Source: Streptomyces shenzhenensis
Lineage (GTDB): Bacteria > Actinomycetota > Actinomycetes > Streptomycetales > Streptomycetaceae
Length of the DNA stretch: 64,000 nt
Assembly: GCF_003688995.1 (NCBI RefSeq)
Contig: NZ_PENI01000009.1
Location: 124,001 to 188,000 of the forward strand
Direction: 5' to 3'
Under the pieces are notes generated by a model, which was not told where the DNA came from, searched no databases, and worked only from the letters and a program-made list of their open reading frames with translations. The position numbers and the translations under genes were made by a program. Shown here piece by piece: positions 38,419 through 48,219 of the stretch. Each line of letters opens with the position of its first letter. The first letter of the stretch is position 1.

Positions 38419-39572
38419 CCCGGCACAAGCCTCTGATCGGGGTTCTGGGGGCCGCCGGGGCGGTCGGCCGGGCCGCCGTACGGGAACTGCGCGCACTCGG
38501 CCACACCGGGCTCCGCCTCGGCGGCCGGACCGCATCGGCCCTCTGCGCGGTCGCCGAGGAGGACCCCACCGGCCATGACGAGACCGTCTGGGCGGACGCC
38601 ACCGCACAGGACGGCCTGCGTGCCTTCACCGAGGGCTGCGACATCGTCCTCAACTGCGTCGGCCCCACCTACCTGCTCCGCGCCACGGTGGCCTCGGCGG
38701 CACTCGCCGCCGGCGCCCACTGCGTCGACGTGGCCGGGGACGATCCGGCCGCCGAGGACCTCCTCAAGGAAGGCGACCCGGCCCGCGACGGCCGCACCGT
38801 CGTCCTGTCGGCGGGGGCCCTGCCCGGCCTGTCCAGCCTCCTGCCCCGCTGGCTGTCCGTGCAGGGCCTGGACAGCGTCTCCGCGCTGACCGCGCACTGC
38901 GGCGGCCTGGAGACCTGTTCGCCGACGGTGGCACGCGACCTCATGCTCTCCCTCACCTCCGGCGGGGCGGCAGGCGCCGCCTACGGCGAGGCCCTCGCGG
39001 CCGTCCGCGGCGGCCGGCGCGTCCCGCGCGCCCTGCGCACCGCCGAGGACACCGAACGCGACGGCTTCCCCGGCCGGGTGGCCGTACAGCCGTATCTCAG
39101 CGGTGAGAGCGAACGCCTCGCCGGCGTCCTGGGCCTCGACCGGCTCGACTGGTACAACGTCCACCCCGGTCCCCGCGTACGCGCGCTGCTCAATCTCCTG
39201 CCGGCAAGCCTCGCCGCCGGAGACGAGCCGGCGGAGCTGGCGGACCGTCTGATCCTCGCCGCCGACCTCGACCTGGCCGGACGCAGGCCCTACTACGTCA
39301 TGGACTTCGCGCTGTCGGGCACCGCGTCCGGACAGCCGTCCACGGCGGGACTGACGCTGCGCGCGGCCAGCAGCTACCGGCTCACCGCGGCTGTGGGCGC
39401 GCTGGCGGTGGACGCCGTGCTCCGGGCCGAGGTCCGGGCCGGCGTGCACTTGGCCTGCGACGTGCTGGACCCCGACACCGTGGTGCGGCACCTGCGGTCC
39501 CGAGGAGCCGCGGAGCTACGGCTCACCGGAGCGGCTGCCGACACCGAGCAGGCGGAAGAGGGTGTGCTGTGA
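38415..39572 (+). CDS. Saccharopine dehydrogenase-like NAD(P)-binding protein of the metallophore cluster
   Basis: A 385-residue protein with an N-terminal Rossmann motif (GVLGAAGAVGRAAV, residues 9-22), a DIVLNCVGPTYLLR segment and a body like the saccharopine dehydrogenase/trans-acting enoyl reductase group. It overlaps the NRPS stop and the imine reductase start by 4 nt each, so it belongs to the pathway. No function is established that I know of. It could be a second ring reductase or an oxidoreductase acting on a bound intermediate. Yersiniabactin and pyochelin clusters lack it. SCO7684 equivalent. Confidence 0.75.
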   Translation: MTRHKPLIGVLGAAGAVGRAAVRELRALGHTGLRLGGRTASALCAVAEEDPTGHDETVWADATAQDGLRAFTEGCDIVLNCVGPTYLLRATVASAALAAGAHCVDVAGDDPAAEDLLKEGDPARDGRTVVLSAGALPGLSSLLPRWLSVQGLDSVSALTAHCGGLETCSPTVARDLMLSLTSGGAAGAAYGEALAAVRGGRRVPRALRTAEDTERDGFPGRVAVQPYLSGESERLAGVLGLDRLDWYNVHPGPRVRALLNLLPASLAAGDEPAELADRLILAADLDLAGRRPYYVMDFALSGTASGQPSTAGLTLRAASSYRLTAAVGALAVDAVLRAEVRAGVHLACDVLDPDTVVRHLRSRGAAELRLTGAAADTEQAEEGVL

Positions 39573-41623
39573 GCGCCCCGGCTCCTTTCCGCGTGCTGGT
39601 CTGCGGCACCAACTTCGGCCGCTTCTACGCCGAGGCGGCACACCGGCGTCCCGGATACGCGCTGGCCGGCATCCTCAGCCGGGGTTCGGCCGCCTCCCGG
39701 GCGTACGCCAGGACCCTCGGCGTCCCGTACTACACGGACCTCGACGACCTCCCGGCCGGCATCGACGCCGCGTGCGTGGCGGTGAGTTCCTCCATATCGG
39801 GCGGGCAGGGCACCGAGCTGGCCAAGGCGCTCATGGACCGGGACCTGCACGTCCTCCAGGAACACCCCGTCCACCTCACCGAGTTGACGGACAACCTCAG
39901 ACACGCCCGCCGCCGAGGGGTGCAGTACCGCCTCAACACCCACTACCCGCACGTCGCCCCGGTCCGCGCCTTCATCGACGCGGCCCGCAGACTCGTCGCA
40001 CGGCAGCGACCGCTCTTCGTGGACGCCGCCACTCCGGTCCACCTCATGCATCCGCTGGTGGACATCCTCGGACAGGCACTGGGAACCCTGCGGCCCTGGC
40101 GTTTCGCGGACCCGGCACCGCTGCCCGCCGACAGCGGGCCGCAGCCGTTCCGTTCCCTGCACGGCGTGTTCGCAGGCGTCCCCCTCACCCTGAGAGTGCA
40201 TCACCAGCTCGACCCCTCCGACCGGGACAACCACGCCCTGCACTGGCACCGGATCTCCCTCGGCACGGAAGGCGGAGTCCTCACCCTGGCCGACACCCAC
40301 GGGCCCGTCCTGTGGAGTCCCCGCCTGCACATCTCACGCGACGCCGACAGGCGCTTCGTCCTGGACGGGCCGGGCACCGGCCGCCTGGGGCTCGGCACCA
40401 CGTCCGTCGTCGGGAACACGGGAACCTTCCGTACCGTCTTCTCCGACCTGTGGCCGGAGGCCATCGGGAGTGCCCTCGACGGGCTCCGTGAGGCCGCCGA
40501 GCGGGGCGGCGACGCCCTGCGCACGGGGCAGTACGAGCTGGCCGTGTGCCGCATCTGGACCGACCTCGCGGCACGGCTCGGACCGCCCGAGATCGTCCGG
40601 CCGACCGTCCCGCGGCCCCTGGCGGTCAGTGACATCTTCCCGGTGCCGGAACAGCTCCTCGACCACACATTTCACGGCCCCGGCGCCGGACGGACCCCGG
40701 CCGTCGTGCGTGCCGGCACCGAGCCTCTCCTGCCCGATACGCATTCCGGTACCCGCCCCGGCCCGAGCCGGGGCGGTGGAACCGGCCCCGAGGACACGGC
40801 GCCCTACACCCCGTCGGCGGAGTTCTTCGACCTCGTCGCGGCCGAGCACACCGCGACCGCGAGCGCCCCAGCGATCGCCGCGCTCCTCGCCGACGCCGAC
40901 CTGAGCACCGGGCCGGTGGTCGACATCGGCGCGGGCACCGGCCTGGTGACCGAGGCCGTCGCCCGGACCCGGCCGGACGCGGAGATCATCGCCTGCGAAC
41001 CGGCGGTCGGCATGCGCGCCGTGCTCACCAGCCGGGTCTTCAGCGATCCGGACCTGCGCTCCCGGGTCACGGTCACGGCGGACGCAGCCCCCGACCTGGA
41101 CCTCCCCGACCAGGTCAGCGTCGTCCTGCTCTGCGGGGTTCTCGGCCACCTCGACGCCCGCGGCCGGGCCCTGCTGTGGCGGCGGCTGACCCGCCGGCTG
41201 GCCCCCGGCGGGCTCGTGGTCGTCGAACTCATGGGCTTCGAGGAACCGCTGACTCTTCCCGAGACCAGGCTCGCCACCGCCACGGCCGGACGGCACCGCT
41301 ACGAGTGGTCGTTCGGCGGAGCCCCCGACGACGCGGAGGACGGCGTGATGCGCCTGCACTCCACCTGGCGCGTCTACCGGGACGACGCCACGGAAGCGGT
41401 ACGCGAAGTACACGACTCGTACCGCTGGGCTCCCTTCGGCCTGAAGGACGTGGAGGCCGAGTCCGGCATGACCGCACACACCCTGCCGACCCGCCCCGGC
41501 GCACCCCCGCTGGCCGTACTCACCCGGGCACCGGACGCACCGAACTCGCCGTACGAACCGGACGCGCCGGAGACCTCCCGCACGACCGAAGCATCCCCTA
41601 CCTCTTCCCCCACCGACGCCTGA
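39569..41623 (+). CDS. Thiazolinyl imine reductase fused to a SAM methyltransferase
   Basis: A 684-residue two-domain protein. Residues 1-365 are a YbtU/Irp3/PchG-type reductase: VLVCGTNFGRFYAEA nucleotide-binding start, QEHPVHLTEL and YRLNTHYPHVAP. It reduces a carrier-bound thiazoline to a thiazolidine with NADPH. After a Pro/Gly-rich linker (about 366-415), residues 416-650 form a class I methyltransferase with VVDIGAGTGLVTEAVA near 451. Reductases of this family normally end at about 350-370 residues, so the fusion is unusual. The methyltransferase half closely resembles the free enzyme at 43835-44563. GTG 39569 overlaps the preceding stop. The fusion suggests that ring reduction and methylation happen in sequence. 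SCO7685 equivalent. Confidence 0.88.
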   Translation: MSAPAPFRVLVCGTNFGRFYAEAAHRRPGYALAGILSRGSAASRAYARTLGVPYYTDLDDLPAGIDAACVAVSSSISGGQGTELAKALMDRDLHVLQEHPVHLTELTDNLRHARRRGVQYRLNTHYPHVAPVRAFIDAARRLVARQRPLFVDAATPVHLMHPLVDILGQALGTLRPWRFADPAPLPADSGPQPFRSLHGVFAGVPLTLRVHHQLDPSDRDNHALHWHRISLGTEGGVLTLADTHGPVLWSPRLHISRDADRRFVLDGPGTGRLGLGTTSVVGNTGTFRTVFSDLWPEAIGSALDGLREAAERGGDALRTGQYELAVCRIWTDLAARLGPPEIVRPTVPRPLAVSDIFPVPEQLLDHTFHGPGAGRTPAVVRAGTEPLLPDTHSGTRPGPSRGGGTGPEDTAPYTPSAEFFDLVAAEHTATASAPAIAALLADADLSTGPVVDIGAGTGLVTEAVARTRPDAEIIACEPAVGMRAVLTSRVFSDPDLRSRVTVTADAAPDLDLPDQVSVVLLCGVLGHLDARGRALLWRRLTRRLAPGGLVVVELMGFEEPLTLPETRLATATAGRHRYEWSFGGAPDDAEDGVMRLHSTWRVYRDDATEAVREVHDSYRWAPFGLKDVEAESGMTAHTLPTRPGAPPLAVLTRAPDAPNSPYEPDAPETSRTTEASPTSSPTDA

Positions 41624-41632
41624 GGACCACCG

Positions 41633-42898
41633 ATGAGCACCCCCGTATCCCCGACGACGTCCGACACCCCCGACGAACCCGTCACCGGGGCCGCGCCCCA
41701 CCGCGCAGTCCCGCCCCGCGACTTCCCGATCCGGCGCGGCTGTCCCTTCGCGGCACCCGAGGAGTACGGCGCACTGCGCACCGAGGACCCGGTCGCCCGC
41801 GTCACCCTGCCGACCGGGCGGGAAGCCTGGGTGGTGACCCGCTACGACGACGTACGCGAACTGCTCTCGGACCCGCGCGTCAGCGCGGACATCCGCCGGG
41901 CCAACTTCCCCGCCCTCGGGGAGGGCGAACAGGAGGCCGGGGCCAGGTTCCGGCCCTTCATCCGCACCGACGCCCCCGAGCACACCCGTTACCGGCGGAT
42001 GCTCCTGCCGGTGTTCACCGTGCGCCGGGTGCGCGCGATGCGACCCGCCGTGCAGGCACGCGTGGACGAGATCCTGGACGGCATGCTCGCCGCCGGCGGC
42101 CCCGCGGACTTCGTCTCCGCGTACGCCAACGCCGTCTCCACGTCGGTGATCTGCGAACTGCTCGGCATACCCCGGGAGAACCTCGAGTTCTTCCGGGACG
42201 TCACCCGGATCTCGGGCTCGCGTCACAGCACCGCCGAACAGGTCTCCGAAGCCCTCGGCGGCCTCTTCGGCCTGCTCGCCGAACTGATCGCAGAGCGGCG
42301 GGAGGAACCCCGCGACGACCTGATCTCCAAGCTCGTCACCGACCACCTGACAACCGGCAACGTGACGATGGACCAGCTGCTCTCCACCCTCGGCATCACG
42401 ATCAACGCCGGCCGCGAGACCACCACCAGCATGATCGCCCTGAGCACCCTGCTCCTCCTGGACCGGCCGGAGCTGATGGAGGAACTGCGCCACGACACCT
42501 CGCTGTTGCCCGCCGCCGTCGACGAACTCCTGCGCGTGCTGTCCGTCGCCGACTCCATACCGCTGCGCGTGGCCGCCGAGGACATCGAACTGTCCGGCCG
42601 GACCGTCCCCGCCGACGACGGTGTCATCGCCCTCCTCGCCGGGGCCAACCACGACCCCGAACAGTTCGACCACCCCGAGCGGGTCGACTTCCACCGCACG
42701 GACAACCATCACGTGGCGTTCGGCTACGGCGTGCACCAGTGCATCGGGCAGCATCTGGCGCGGCTGGAGCTGGAGGTCGCCCTGGGCACGCTCATCCGCC
42801 GTGTCCCCACACTCCGCCTCGCGGGGGACCGGGACCAGGTCGCCTACAAACACGACTCGGCCACCTTCGGCCTCGAAGAACTGATGGTGACCTGGTGA
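41633..42898 (+). CDS. Cytochrome P450 of the metallophore cluster
   Basis: A 421-residue soluble bacterial P450. The heme-binding loop reads FGYGVHQCIGQHLARLE with Cys370 as thiolate ligand. The I-helix has AGRETTT and the K-helix ELLR. The N-terminal RRGCPFAAPEEY and FIRTDAPEHTRYRRMLLP are typical of CYP105-like actinobacterial enzymes. GAGGACC precedes ATG 41633. It probably oxidises the peptide or its aryl group. The electron donor is presumably the ferredoxin at 18.8 kb. The oxidised position is unknown. SCO7686 equivalent. Confidence 0.93.
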   Translation: MSTPVSPTTSDTPDEPVTGAAPHRAVPPRDFPIRRGCPFAAPEEYGALRTEDPVARVTLPTGREAWVVTRYDDVRELLSDPRVSADIRRANFPALGEGEQEAGARFRPFIRTDAPEHTRYRRMLLPVFTVRRVRAMRPAVQARVDEILDGMLAAGGPADFVSAYANAVSTSVICELLGIPRENLEFFRDVTRISGSRHSTAEQVSEALGGLFGLLAELIAERREEPRDDLISKLVTDHLTTGNVTMDQLLSTLGITINAGRETTTSMIALSTLLLLDRPELMEELRHDTSLLPAAVDELLRVLSVADSIPLRVAAEDIELSGRTVPADDGVIALLAGANHDPEQFDHPERVDFHRTDNHHVAFGYGVHQCIGQHLARLELEVALGTLIRRVPTLRLAGDRDQVAYKHDSATFGLEELMVTW

Positions 42899-43725
42899 CC
42901 GACACCTTCTCGCCGAGCGCCGCCACCCGTGCCGCCCGGGCGGACAGCCGGTGGATCAGGCGGTGGAGCGACGGAGCCGCGACCCGGCTCACGCTGATCT
43001 GCCTGCCCCACGCGGGCGGCAGCGCGACCTTCTACCGGCCCTGGACGGCGCTGACGCCCCCCGAGGTGGAACTCCTCGCCATCCAGTACCCGGGCCGCGA
43101 GGACCGCCTCGAGGAGCCGGCGGTCGACGGCATGAGTGAGCTGGTGGCCGCTGTGGCGGACGCCGTTGTGCCGCTGCTCGACCGGCCGTACGCCCTCTTC
43201 GGGCACAGCATGGGCTCCGCCGTCGCCTGGGAACTGGCCCATGAGCTGGACCGCCGCGGAGCACCGGGCCCGCGCCGGCTCTTCGCGTCGGGCCGGGCCG
43301 CTCCCGGCACCGCGGTGACCGGGCAACTGCACCGCCAGAACGACGACGTACTGAGCGCGGAACTGGGCCGGCTCGGCGGCACGAGCCGTGAGATCCTCGA
43401 CGATCCCGGGCTGCGGGCCATGATCCTCGGGACCGTACGCCACGACTACCGGATCATCGAGACGTACCGGCCCGACCCCCGGCCGCCGCTGGCCTGTCCC
43501 ATCCATGTGCTGACCGGCAGCGCGGACCCGGAACTCGGCGAGGAACGCTGCCGCGACCGGGCCGGCGGCTGGGCGGACCTCACCACCGCCCGCACCGAGG
43601 TGCGTTTCTTCCCCGGCGACCACTTCTATCTCACCCCGCGACGCCGCGAGGTGGTCGCCACCGTCCTGCGCAGGATGGACCCCTCGCTGACCACGGGTGC
43701 GCGCACCTGGCCGAGCACCCCGTGA
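42895..43725 (+). CDS. Type II thioesterase (NRPS editing)
   Basis: A 276-residue alpha/beta hydrolase that removes wrong acyl groups from carrier domains. The family start LTLICLPHAGGSATFYRPW, the nucleophile motif GHSMGSAVAWELA (Ser present), the MDP-like SADPELGEE and the His motif FFPGDHFYL are all visible. GTG 42895 overlaps the P450 stop (GTGA). SCO7687 equivalent. Confidence 0.93.
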   Translation: MTDTFSPSAATRAARADSRWIRRWSDGAATRLTLICLPHAGGSATFYRPWTALTPPEVELLAIQYPGREDRLEEPAVDGMSELVAAVADAVVPLLDRPYALFGHSMGSAVAWELAHELDRRGAPGPRRLFASGRAAPGTAVTGQLHRQNDDVLSAELGRLGGTSREILDDPGLRAMILGTVRHDYRIIETYRPDPRPPLACPIHVLTGSADPELGEERCRDRAGGWADLTTARTEVRFFPGDHFYLTPRRREVVATVLRRMDPSLTTGARTWPSTP

Positions 43726-43834
43726 GCCGCCACCGCCCGGCTGCCCGCACACGGCCCGCCTCGCCCGGCGTCCCGGCCGCGCCCTTCCGTCCGGCCAGGT
43801 CCGCCCACCCGGCCACCCACGCCTGGAGACCGTC

Positions 43835-44563
43835 GTGATCGACTACTACTCGACCTCGGCCGAGTTCTACGAGCTGGTCGCCACCCGGCACACCGCCAGC
43901 AGCGGCCCCCCGCTGACCCGCGTCCTCACGGGCCTCGACGTGTCGCGCGGCCCCGTCCTGGAGATCGGCGCGGGCACCGGACGCGTGACGGAGGCCATCG
44001 CCTCCGCACTGCCCGAGGCGGAGATCGTCGCGGCCGAGCCATCGGCCACCATGCGCGCCATGCTCACCTCCCGGGTCGCCCGCGACCCGGACCTGCGGCG
44101 CCGGGTGACAGTGGTCGACGGCGCCGCCCAGGACCTCGTCCTGCCCGAACGGCTCTCCGCCGTCGTCATCTTCGGCGTGGCCGGTCATCTCACCGTCCCC
44201 GAACGCGTGGCGCTGTGGAAGCGGCTCGCGGCCCGCCTGCCGGACGGGGCGCCCATCGTCGTGGAGCTGATGGGGGTCTCCGCACCACGCGTCATCCCAC
44301 CGGTGATGTCCCTCAGGGAGACCATCGGACGCCAGACGTACGAGTGGTGGATCGGCGGCGAACCCACCGAGGGCGACGCCATGCGGTTCACCACCACCTG
44401 GAAGGTGCTGCGCGACGGCCGCACCGTCCGCGAGGTCGCCGACAGCTACGACTGGCACACCTTCGATGTAGCCCAGCTGGCCCGAGAGGCCGGCATGACC
44501 AGCCGCCGCATCACCGAGGCGGGCGGCAGGCCCATCCCCGAAATCGGAGTACTCGTCAAGTGA
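43835..44563 (+). CDS. SAM-dependent methyltransferase, paralogue of the reductase-fused domain
   Basis: A 242-residue class I methyltransferase: SAM motif VLEIGAGTGRVTEAIA near residue 33, then AEPSATMRAML and a family C-terminus (TYEWWIGGEP). Over the 55 residues around motif I it shares 38 identities with the C-terminal domain of the upstream fusion protein. I chose GTG 43835 (TGGAGA 8-9 nt upstream, start right before the conserved YYSTSAEFYELVA). An in-frame ATG at 43697 overlaps the thioesterase and would add an Arg/Pro-rich tail with no match to the paralogue. It methylates an unknown position of the metallophore. SCO7688 equivalent. Confidence 0.85.
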   Translation: MIDYYSTSAEFYELVATRHTASSGPPLTRVLTGLDVSRGPVLEIGAGTGRVTEAIASALPEAEIVAAEPSATMRAMLTSRVARDPDLRRRVTVVDGAAQDLVLPERLSAVVIFGVAGHLTVPERVALWKRLAARLPDGAPIVVELMGVSAPRVIPPVMSLRETIGRQTYEWWIGGEPTEGDAMRFTTTWKVLRDGRTVREVADSYDWHTFDVAQLAREAGMTSRRITEAGGRPIPEIGVLVK

Positions 44564-46407
44564 CGTCACAACCGTCCGGGCCCGGCCCGGACCCGGAACA
44601 CCCCGGCGCGGGCACCGAGACACCCCCGCCCCCGCTGCGTACGCTGGCCGAACCCGTCCGGGGCCGACTGGCCCTCGCCGTCGGCCTCCAGGCCGTCGCG
44701 GCCCTCGCCGGAGTGGTCCCGTTCATCGCCGTCTCGCTCATCGCCGACCGCCTCACCGAAGGGTCCCCCGCCGCCGGTGACACCCTCTGGCCGCTGGTCA
44801 CGCTGGCGTGTGCGGCGGGCCTGCTCGCCCTGGTGTGCGGAACAGCGGCCGGCGCGCTCGCCCATGTCGCCGACAACGACCTCCAGCTCACCCTCCGCCG
44901 CCGGCTCGCCCGGCACATCGGGCGGCTGCCCCTCGGCCGGCTCACCGGCAGAGGCACCGGCGAGGTCAAGCAGGCGGTGCAGGACGATGTGAGCGCGCTG
45001 CACACCCTGTTCGCCCACACGCTGCTCGACGTCGTGGCCGTGCTCACCGCCCCGGTGCTCGCACTGGGCTACCTGTTCACCGTCGACTGGCGCCTCGCCC
45101 TGGTCACCGTCGTGCCCCTGGTACTCGGCGTGCTCCTGTTCAGCCGGGCCATGTCCGGCGCGGCGGCGCAGATGGCCGAGTTCGGTGCCGCGCTGGGGCG
45201 GATCTCCGCCGCCGCCGTGGAGTTCGCGGCCGGCATCGCCGTCTTCAAGAGCTTCGGGCGCGGACGCAAGGCCCACGAGCGTTTCGTCGGCGCGACCGAG
45301 GGGTTCGCCGACTTCTTCTCCGGCTGGGTCCGGGCCACCCTGGTCAGCTCCACCGCCGCTGTCCTGGTGGTCGCCCCCGCCGTCGTCCTGCTGCTCCTGT
45401 CCGTGGTGGGCACGGTGTTCGTCACCAACGGATGGATGACCGGCGCGGAACTCGTCCCCTTCCTGCTGCTCGGCCCCGCCGTCGCCGCCCCCATGGGCGT
45501 CGTCGGCCCGCGCATCCAGCAGATCCGGGCCGGCCAGGCCGCCGCCGTACGCATCACGGAACTGCTGGCCACCCCCGCCCTGCCCGAGCCCACGGCCCCC
45601 GCCCTGCCCGACGGTCACCACATCTCGATGCGCGGGGTGTCCTTCTCCTACGACGGGCGGACCGACGTCCTCAGCGGCGTCGACCTCGACCTCGCGCCCG
45701 GCACGGTCACCGCGCTGGTCGGCCCGTCCGGTTCGGGCAAGTCCACCCTGGCGTCGCTGCTGCCCCGCTTCCACGACGTCACGGCGGGCAAGGTGACCCT
45801 CGGCGGCGCCGACCTGCGGGACATCCCCGCGACGGAGCTGTACCGCCGGGTCGGCTTCGTCCTCCAGGACGTACGGCTGCTGCGCGCGAGCGTCGCCGAC
45901 AACATCCGGCTGGGCCGCCCCGACGCCACCGACGAGGAGGTCGAGCGGTGCGCGCGCGCCGCCCGCATCCACGACCGCGTCATGGCCCTGCCCGACGGCT
46001 ACGCGACCCAACTCGGCACGGCCGTCACCCTCTCCGGCGGAGAGGCACAACGCCTGTCCATCGCACGGGCGTTGCTCGCCGACGCCCCCGTCCTCGTCCT
46101 CGACGAGGCGACCGCGTACGCCGACCCGCACTCCGAGGCACTGATCCAGGACGCGCTGTCCGCGCTCGCGGCCGGCCGCACCCTGCTCGTCATCGCCCAC
46201 CGGCTGTCCACGATCCGCTCCGCCGACCGGATCGTGGTGCTGGAGGACGGACGCATCACCGAACAGGGGCGCCACGACGACCTGCTGGCCGCCAAGGGCC
46301 GTTACACCACGTTGTGGGAGGCCCAGCGGACCGCACAGCCGCACCGGACCGCCCCCGCGGGCGGCGACCGCGCGGCGGACGACATCCGACAGGGAAGTGC
46401 ACGATGA
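44560..46407 (+). CDS. ABC half-transporter, YbtP-like
   Basis: A 615-residue fusion of a six-helix membrane domain (about 20-330) and an ATPase (Walker A GPSGSGKST near 389, signature LSGGEAQRLSIARAL, Walker B VLVLDEATAYAD). The ATAYAD/ATAFAD ending is the pattern of YbtP/IrtA-type siderophore importers rather than drug exporters. It starts at GTG 44560 inside the methyltransferase stop and overlaps the next half-transporter by 4 nt, so the two form a heterodimer. Direction is unproven; Yersinia YbtPQ and mycobacterial IrtAB import metal-loaded siderophore. Confidence 0.9.
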   Translation: MTSQPSGPGPDPEHPGAGTETPPPPLRTLAEPVRGRLALAVGLQAVAALAGVVPFIAVSLIADRLTEGSPAAGDTLWPLVTLACAAGLLALVCGTAAGALAHVADNDLQLTLRRRLARHIGRLPLGRLTGRGTGEVKQAVQDDVSALHTLFAHTLLDVVAVLTAPVLALGYLFTVDWRLALVTVVPLVLGVLLFSRAMSGAAAQMAEFGAALGRISAAAVEFAAGIAVFKSFGRGRKAHERFVGATEGFADFFSGWVRATLVSSTAAVLVVAPAVVLLLLSVVGTVFVTNGWMTGAELVPFLLLGPAVAAPMGVVGPRIQQIRAGQAAAVRITELLATPALPEPTAPALPDGHHISMRGVSFSYDGRTDVLSGVDLDLAPGTVTALVGPSGSGKSTLASLLPRFHDVTAGKVTLGGADLRDIPATELYRRVGFVLQDVRLLRASVADNIRLGRPDATDEEVERCARAARIHDRVMALPDGYATQLGTAVTLSGGEAQRLSIARALLADAPVLVLDEATAYADPHSEALIQDALSALAAGRTLLVIAHRLSTIRSADRIVVLEDGRITEQGRHDDLLAAKGRYTTLWEAQRTAQPHRTAPAGGDRAADDIRQGSAR

Positions 46408-48161
46408 TCCGTCAGCTCTACCACGTCCTGGGGCCGGAGGGCTCCCGCCCGCTGAACCGGCTGCTCGCCCTCCAGTCCGGGGCGGCCGTCCTCCAGGGCG
46501 TCGCCTTCGCCCTCCTGGTGCCCGTCCTGCGGGCCCTGCTCGGCCCGGACCCCGACGACGTGTGGCCCTGGCTGACGGCTGTCGTCGGCTGCTCGCTCGC
46601 CCACGCCGTGCTCCAGGGCGCCGCACTCAGCGGCGGGTTCACGGTCGGCTCCCAGCTCTCCCGGGTGCTCCACCGCCGCATGGCGGACCAGGCACTGCGA
46701 CTGCCCCTCGGCTGGTTCACCGCCGGCCGCACGGCCGAGTTCAGCCGGCTGGCCGGGCAGAACGTCATCCAGGTGATGAGCACACCGGCCCACCTGCTGC
46801 GCCCGTTCATCAGCTCCTTCCTGACCCCGGCGACGCTGGTGGTCGCCACCTTCTTCTTCGACGTCCGCACGGCCCTGGTGCTGCTGGTCTGCGCCCCCGT
46901 GCTGTTCGCCGTCCAACTGGCGAGCACCGCGGTGATGCGCCGGCTCGACCTCGGCCGTGACGCCGCGATCGGCGAGTCCGCCAACCGGGTCCTGGAATAC
47001 GCGCGCAACCAGCCCGTCCTGCGGGCCTTCGGCCGGACCGTGGAGGGCTACGGGGCGCTGGACGACGCACTGGTGGCCGAGGCGCGCGCGGACCGGCGGC
47101 TCATCGCACGGGGCCTGCCCGGTCTCGTCTCCTTCTCGTTCGCCACCCGGCTCGTGTTCGCCCTGCTGCTCGCGCTGGGAGTCTCCTGGCAACTCGACGG
47201 ATCACTCACCGTGCCCACCCTGCTGGCACTCCTGGTGCTGCTGGTCCGGCTGATCGACAGCGTGTCGTCCGCCGCCGAGGCCGGCGCGGGCATGCGCATC
47301 GCCCGCAACACCCTGGAACGGCTCGGCGCTGTCCTCGACGAACCGCCGTTCCCCCAGCCCGCGGAGCCCAGGACGCCCCGGGACGCGAGCGTCGAGTTCA
47401 CGGGGGTGGGCTTCAGCTACGACAGCGGCGCGGCGGACGGGGCAGCCGGACGCCCGGTCCTGCGCGACGTGACCTTCCGCCTGCCCGAGCGCAGCATGAC
47501 GGCGCTGGTCGGACCCTCAGGCGCGGGCAAGACCACGGTCGCCGGGCTGCTCGCCCGCTTCCGGGACACCACCGAGGGCACCGTCCGCATCGGCGGCGTC
47601 GACGTCCGCGAGATCACCGCCGATGAACTGGCCGCCCACGTCTCCCTCGTCTTCCAGGACGTCTACCTCTTCGACGGAACGATCGAGGAGAACGTCCGGA
47701 TCGCCGCACCGGACGCCGGTCCCGGCGAACTGGCCACGGCCGCGGCCCTGTCGGGGCTGGACCGCGTGATCGAGGAACTGCCCGACGGGTGGGCCACGAA
47801 GGTGGGGGAGGGCGGCGCCCGACTGTCCGGCGGGCAGCGTCAGCGCGTCTCCATCGCCCGCGCCCTGCTCAAGGACGCCCCGATCCTCGTACTCGACGAG
47901 GCCACCGCCGCGCTCGACCAGGAGAACGAGGCGCTGTTCGCCGAGGCCGTGCGCACCCTGGCCGACCGCAAGACCCTCCTGGTCATCGCGCACCGACTGA
48001 GCACCGTCGCGAGCGCCGACCAGATCCTCGTCCTGGAGGACGGCGAGATCACCGAACGGGGCACGCACGACGACCTGGTCACGGCGGGCGGCACATACGC
48101 CTCCTTCTGGGAGCGACGGGCCCGGGCCCACGGCTGGCGGCTGGAGGCGGCACGGACATGA
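46404..48161 (+). CDS. ABC half-transporter, YbtQ-like
   Basis: A 585-residue partner of the preceding gene. It has six membrane helices (to about 320), then an ATPase with GPSGAGKTT, LSGGQRQRVSIARALLKDAP and VLDEATAALDQENE. It overlaps by ATGA with YbtP-like. A gap of 58 nt leads to the salicylate synthase. Confidence 0.9.
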   Translation: MIRQLYHVLGPEGSRPLNRLLALQSGAAVLQGVAFALLVPVLRALLGPDPDDVWPWLTAVVGCSLAHAVLQGAALSGGFTVGSQLSRVLHRRMADQALRLPLGWFTAGRTAEFSRLAGQNVIQVMSTPAHLLRPFISSFLTPATLVVATFFFDVRTALVLLVCAPVLFAVQLASTAVMRRLDLGRDAAIGESANRVLEYARNQPVLRAFGRTVEGYGALDDALVAEARADRRLIARGLPGLVSFSFATRLVFALLLALGVSWQLDGSLTVPTLLALLVLLVRLIDSVSSAAEAGAGMRIARNTLERLGAVLDEPPFPQPAEPRTPRDASVEFTGVGFSYDSGAADGAAGRPVLRDVTFRLPERSMTALVGPSGAGKTTVAGLLARFRDTTEGTVRIGGVDVREITADELAAHVSLVFQDVYLFDGTIEENVRIAAPDAGPGELATAAALSGLDRVIEELPDGWATKVGEGGARLSGGQRQRVSIARALLKDAPILVLDEATAALDQENEALFAEAVRTLADRKTLLVIAHRLSTVASADQILVLEDGEITERGTHDDLVTAGGTYASFWERRARAHGWRLEAART

Positions 48162-48219
48162 CCCGTCACCCGGCATCAGCGATGCACCGAACCCAGCGGA
48201 ACAGGGAAGGCACGACACG

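Noticed and set aside
43697..43834. Upstream ATG start for the free methyltransferase
   Set aside because: The added segment is Arg/Pro-rich, overlaps the thioesterase gene and has no counterpart in the paralogous domain; GTG 43835 has a good ribosome binding site.
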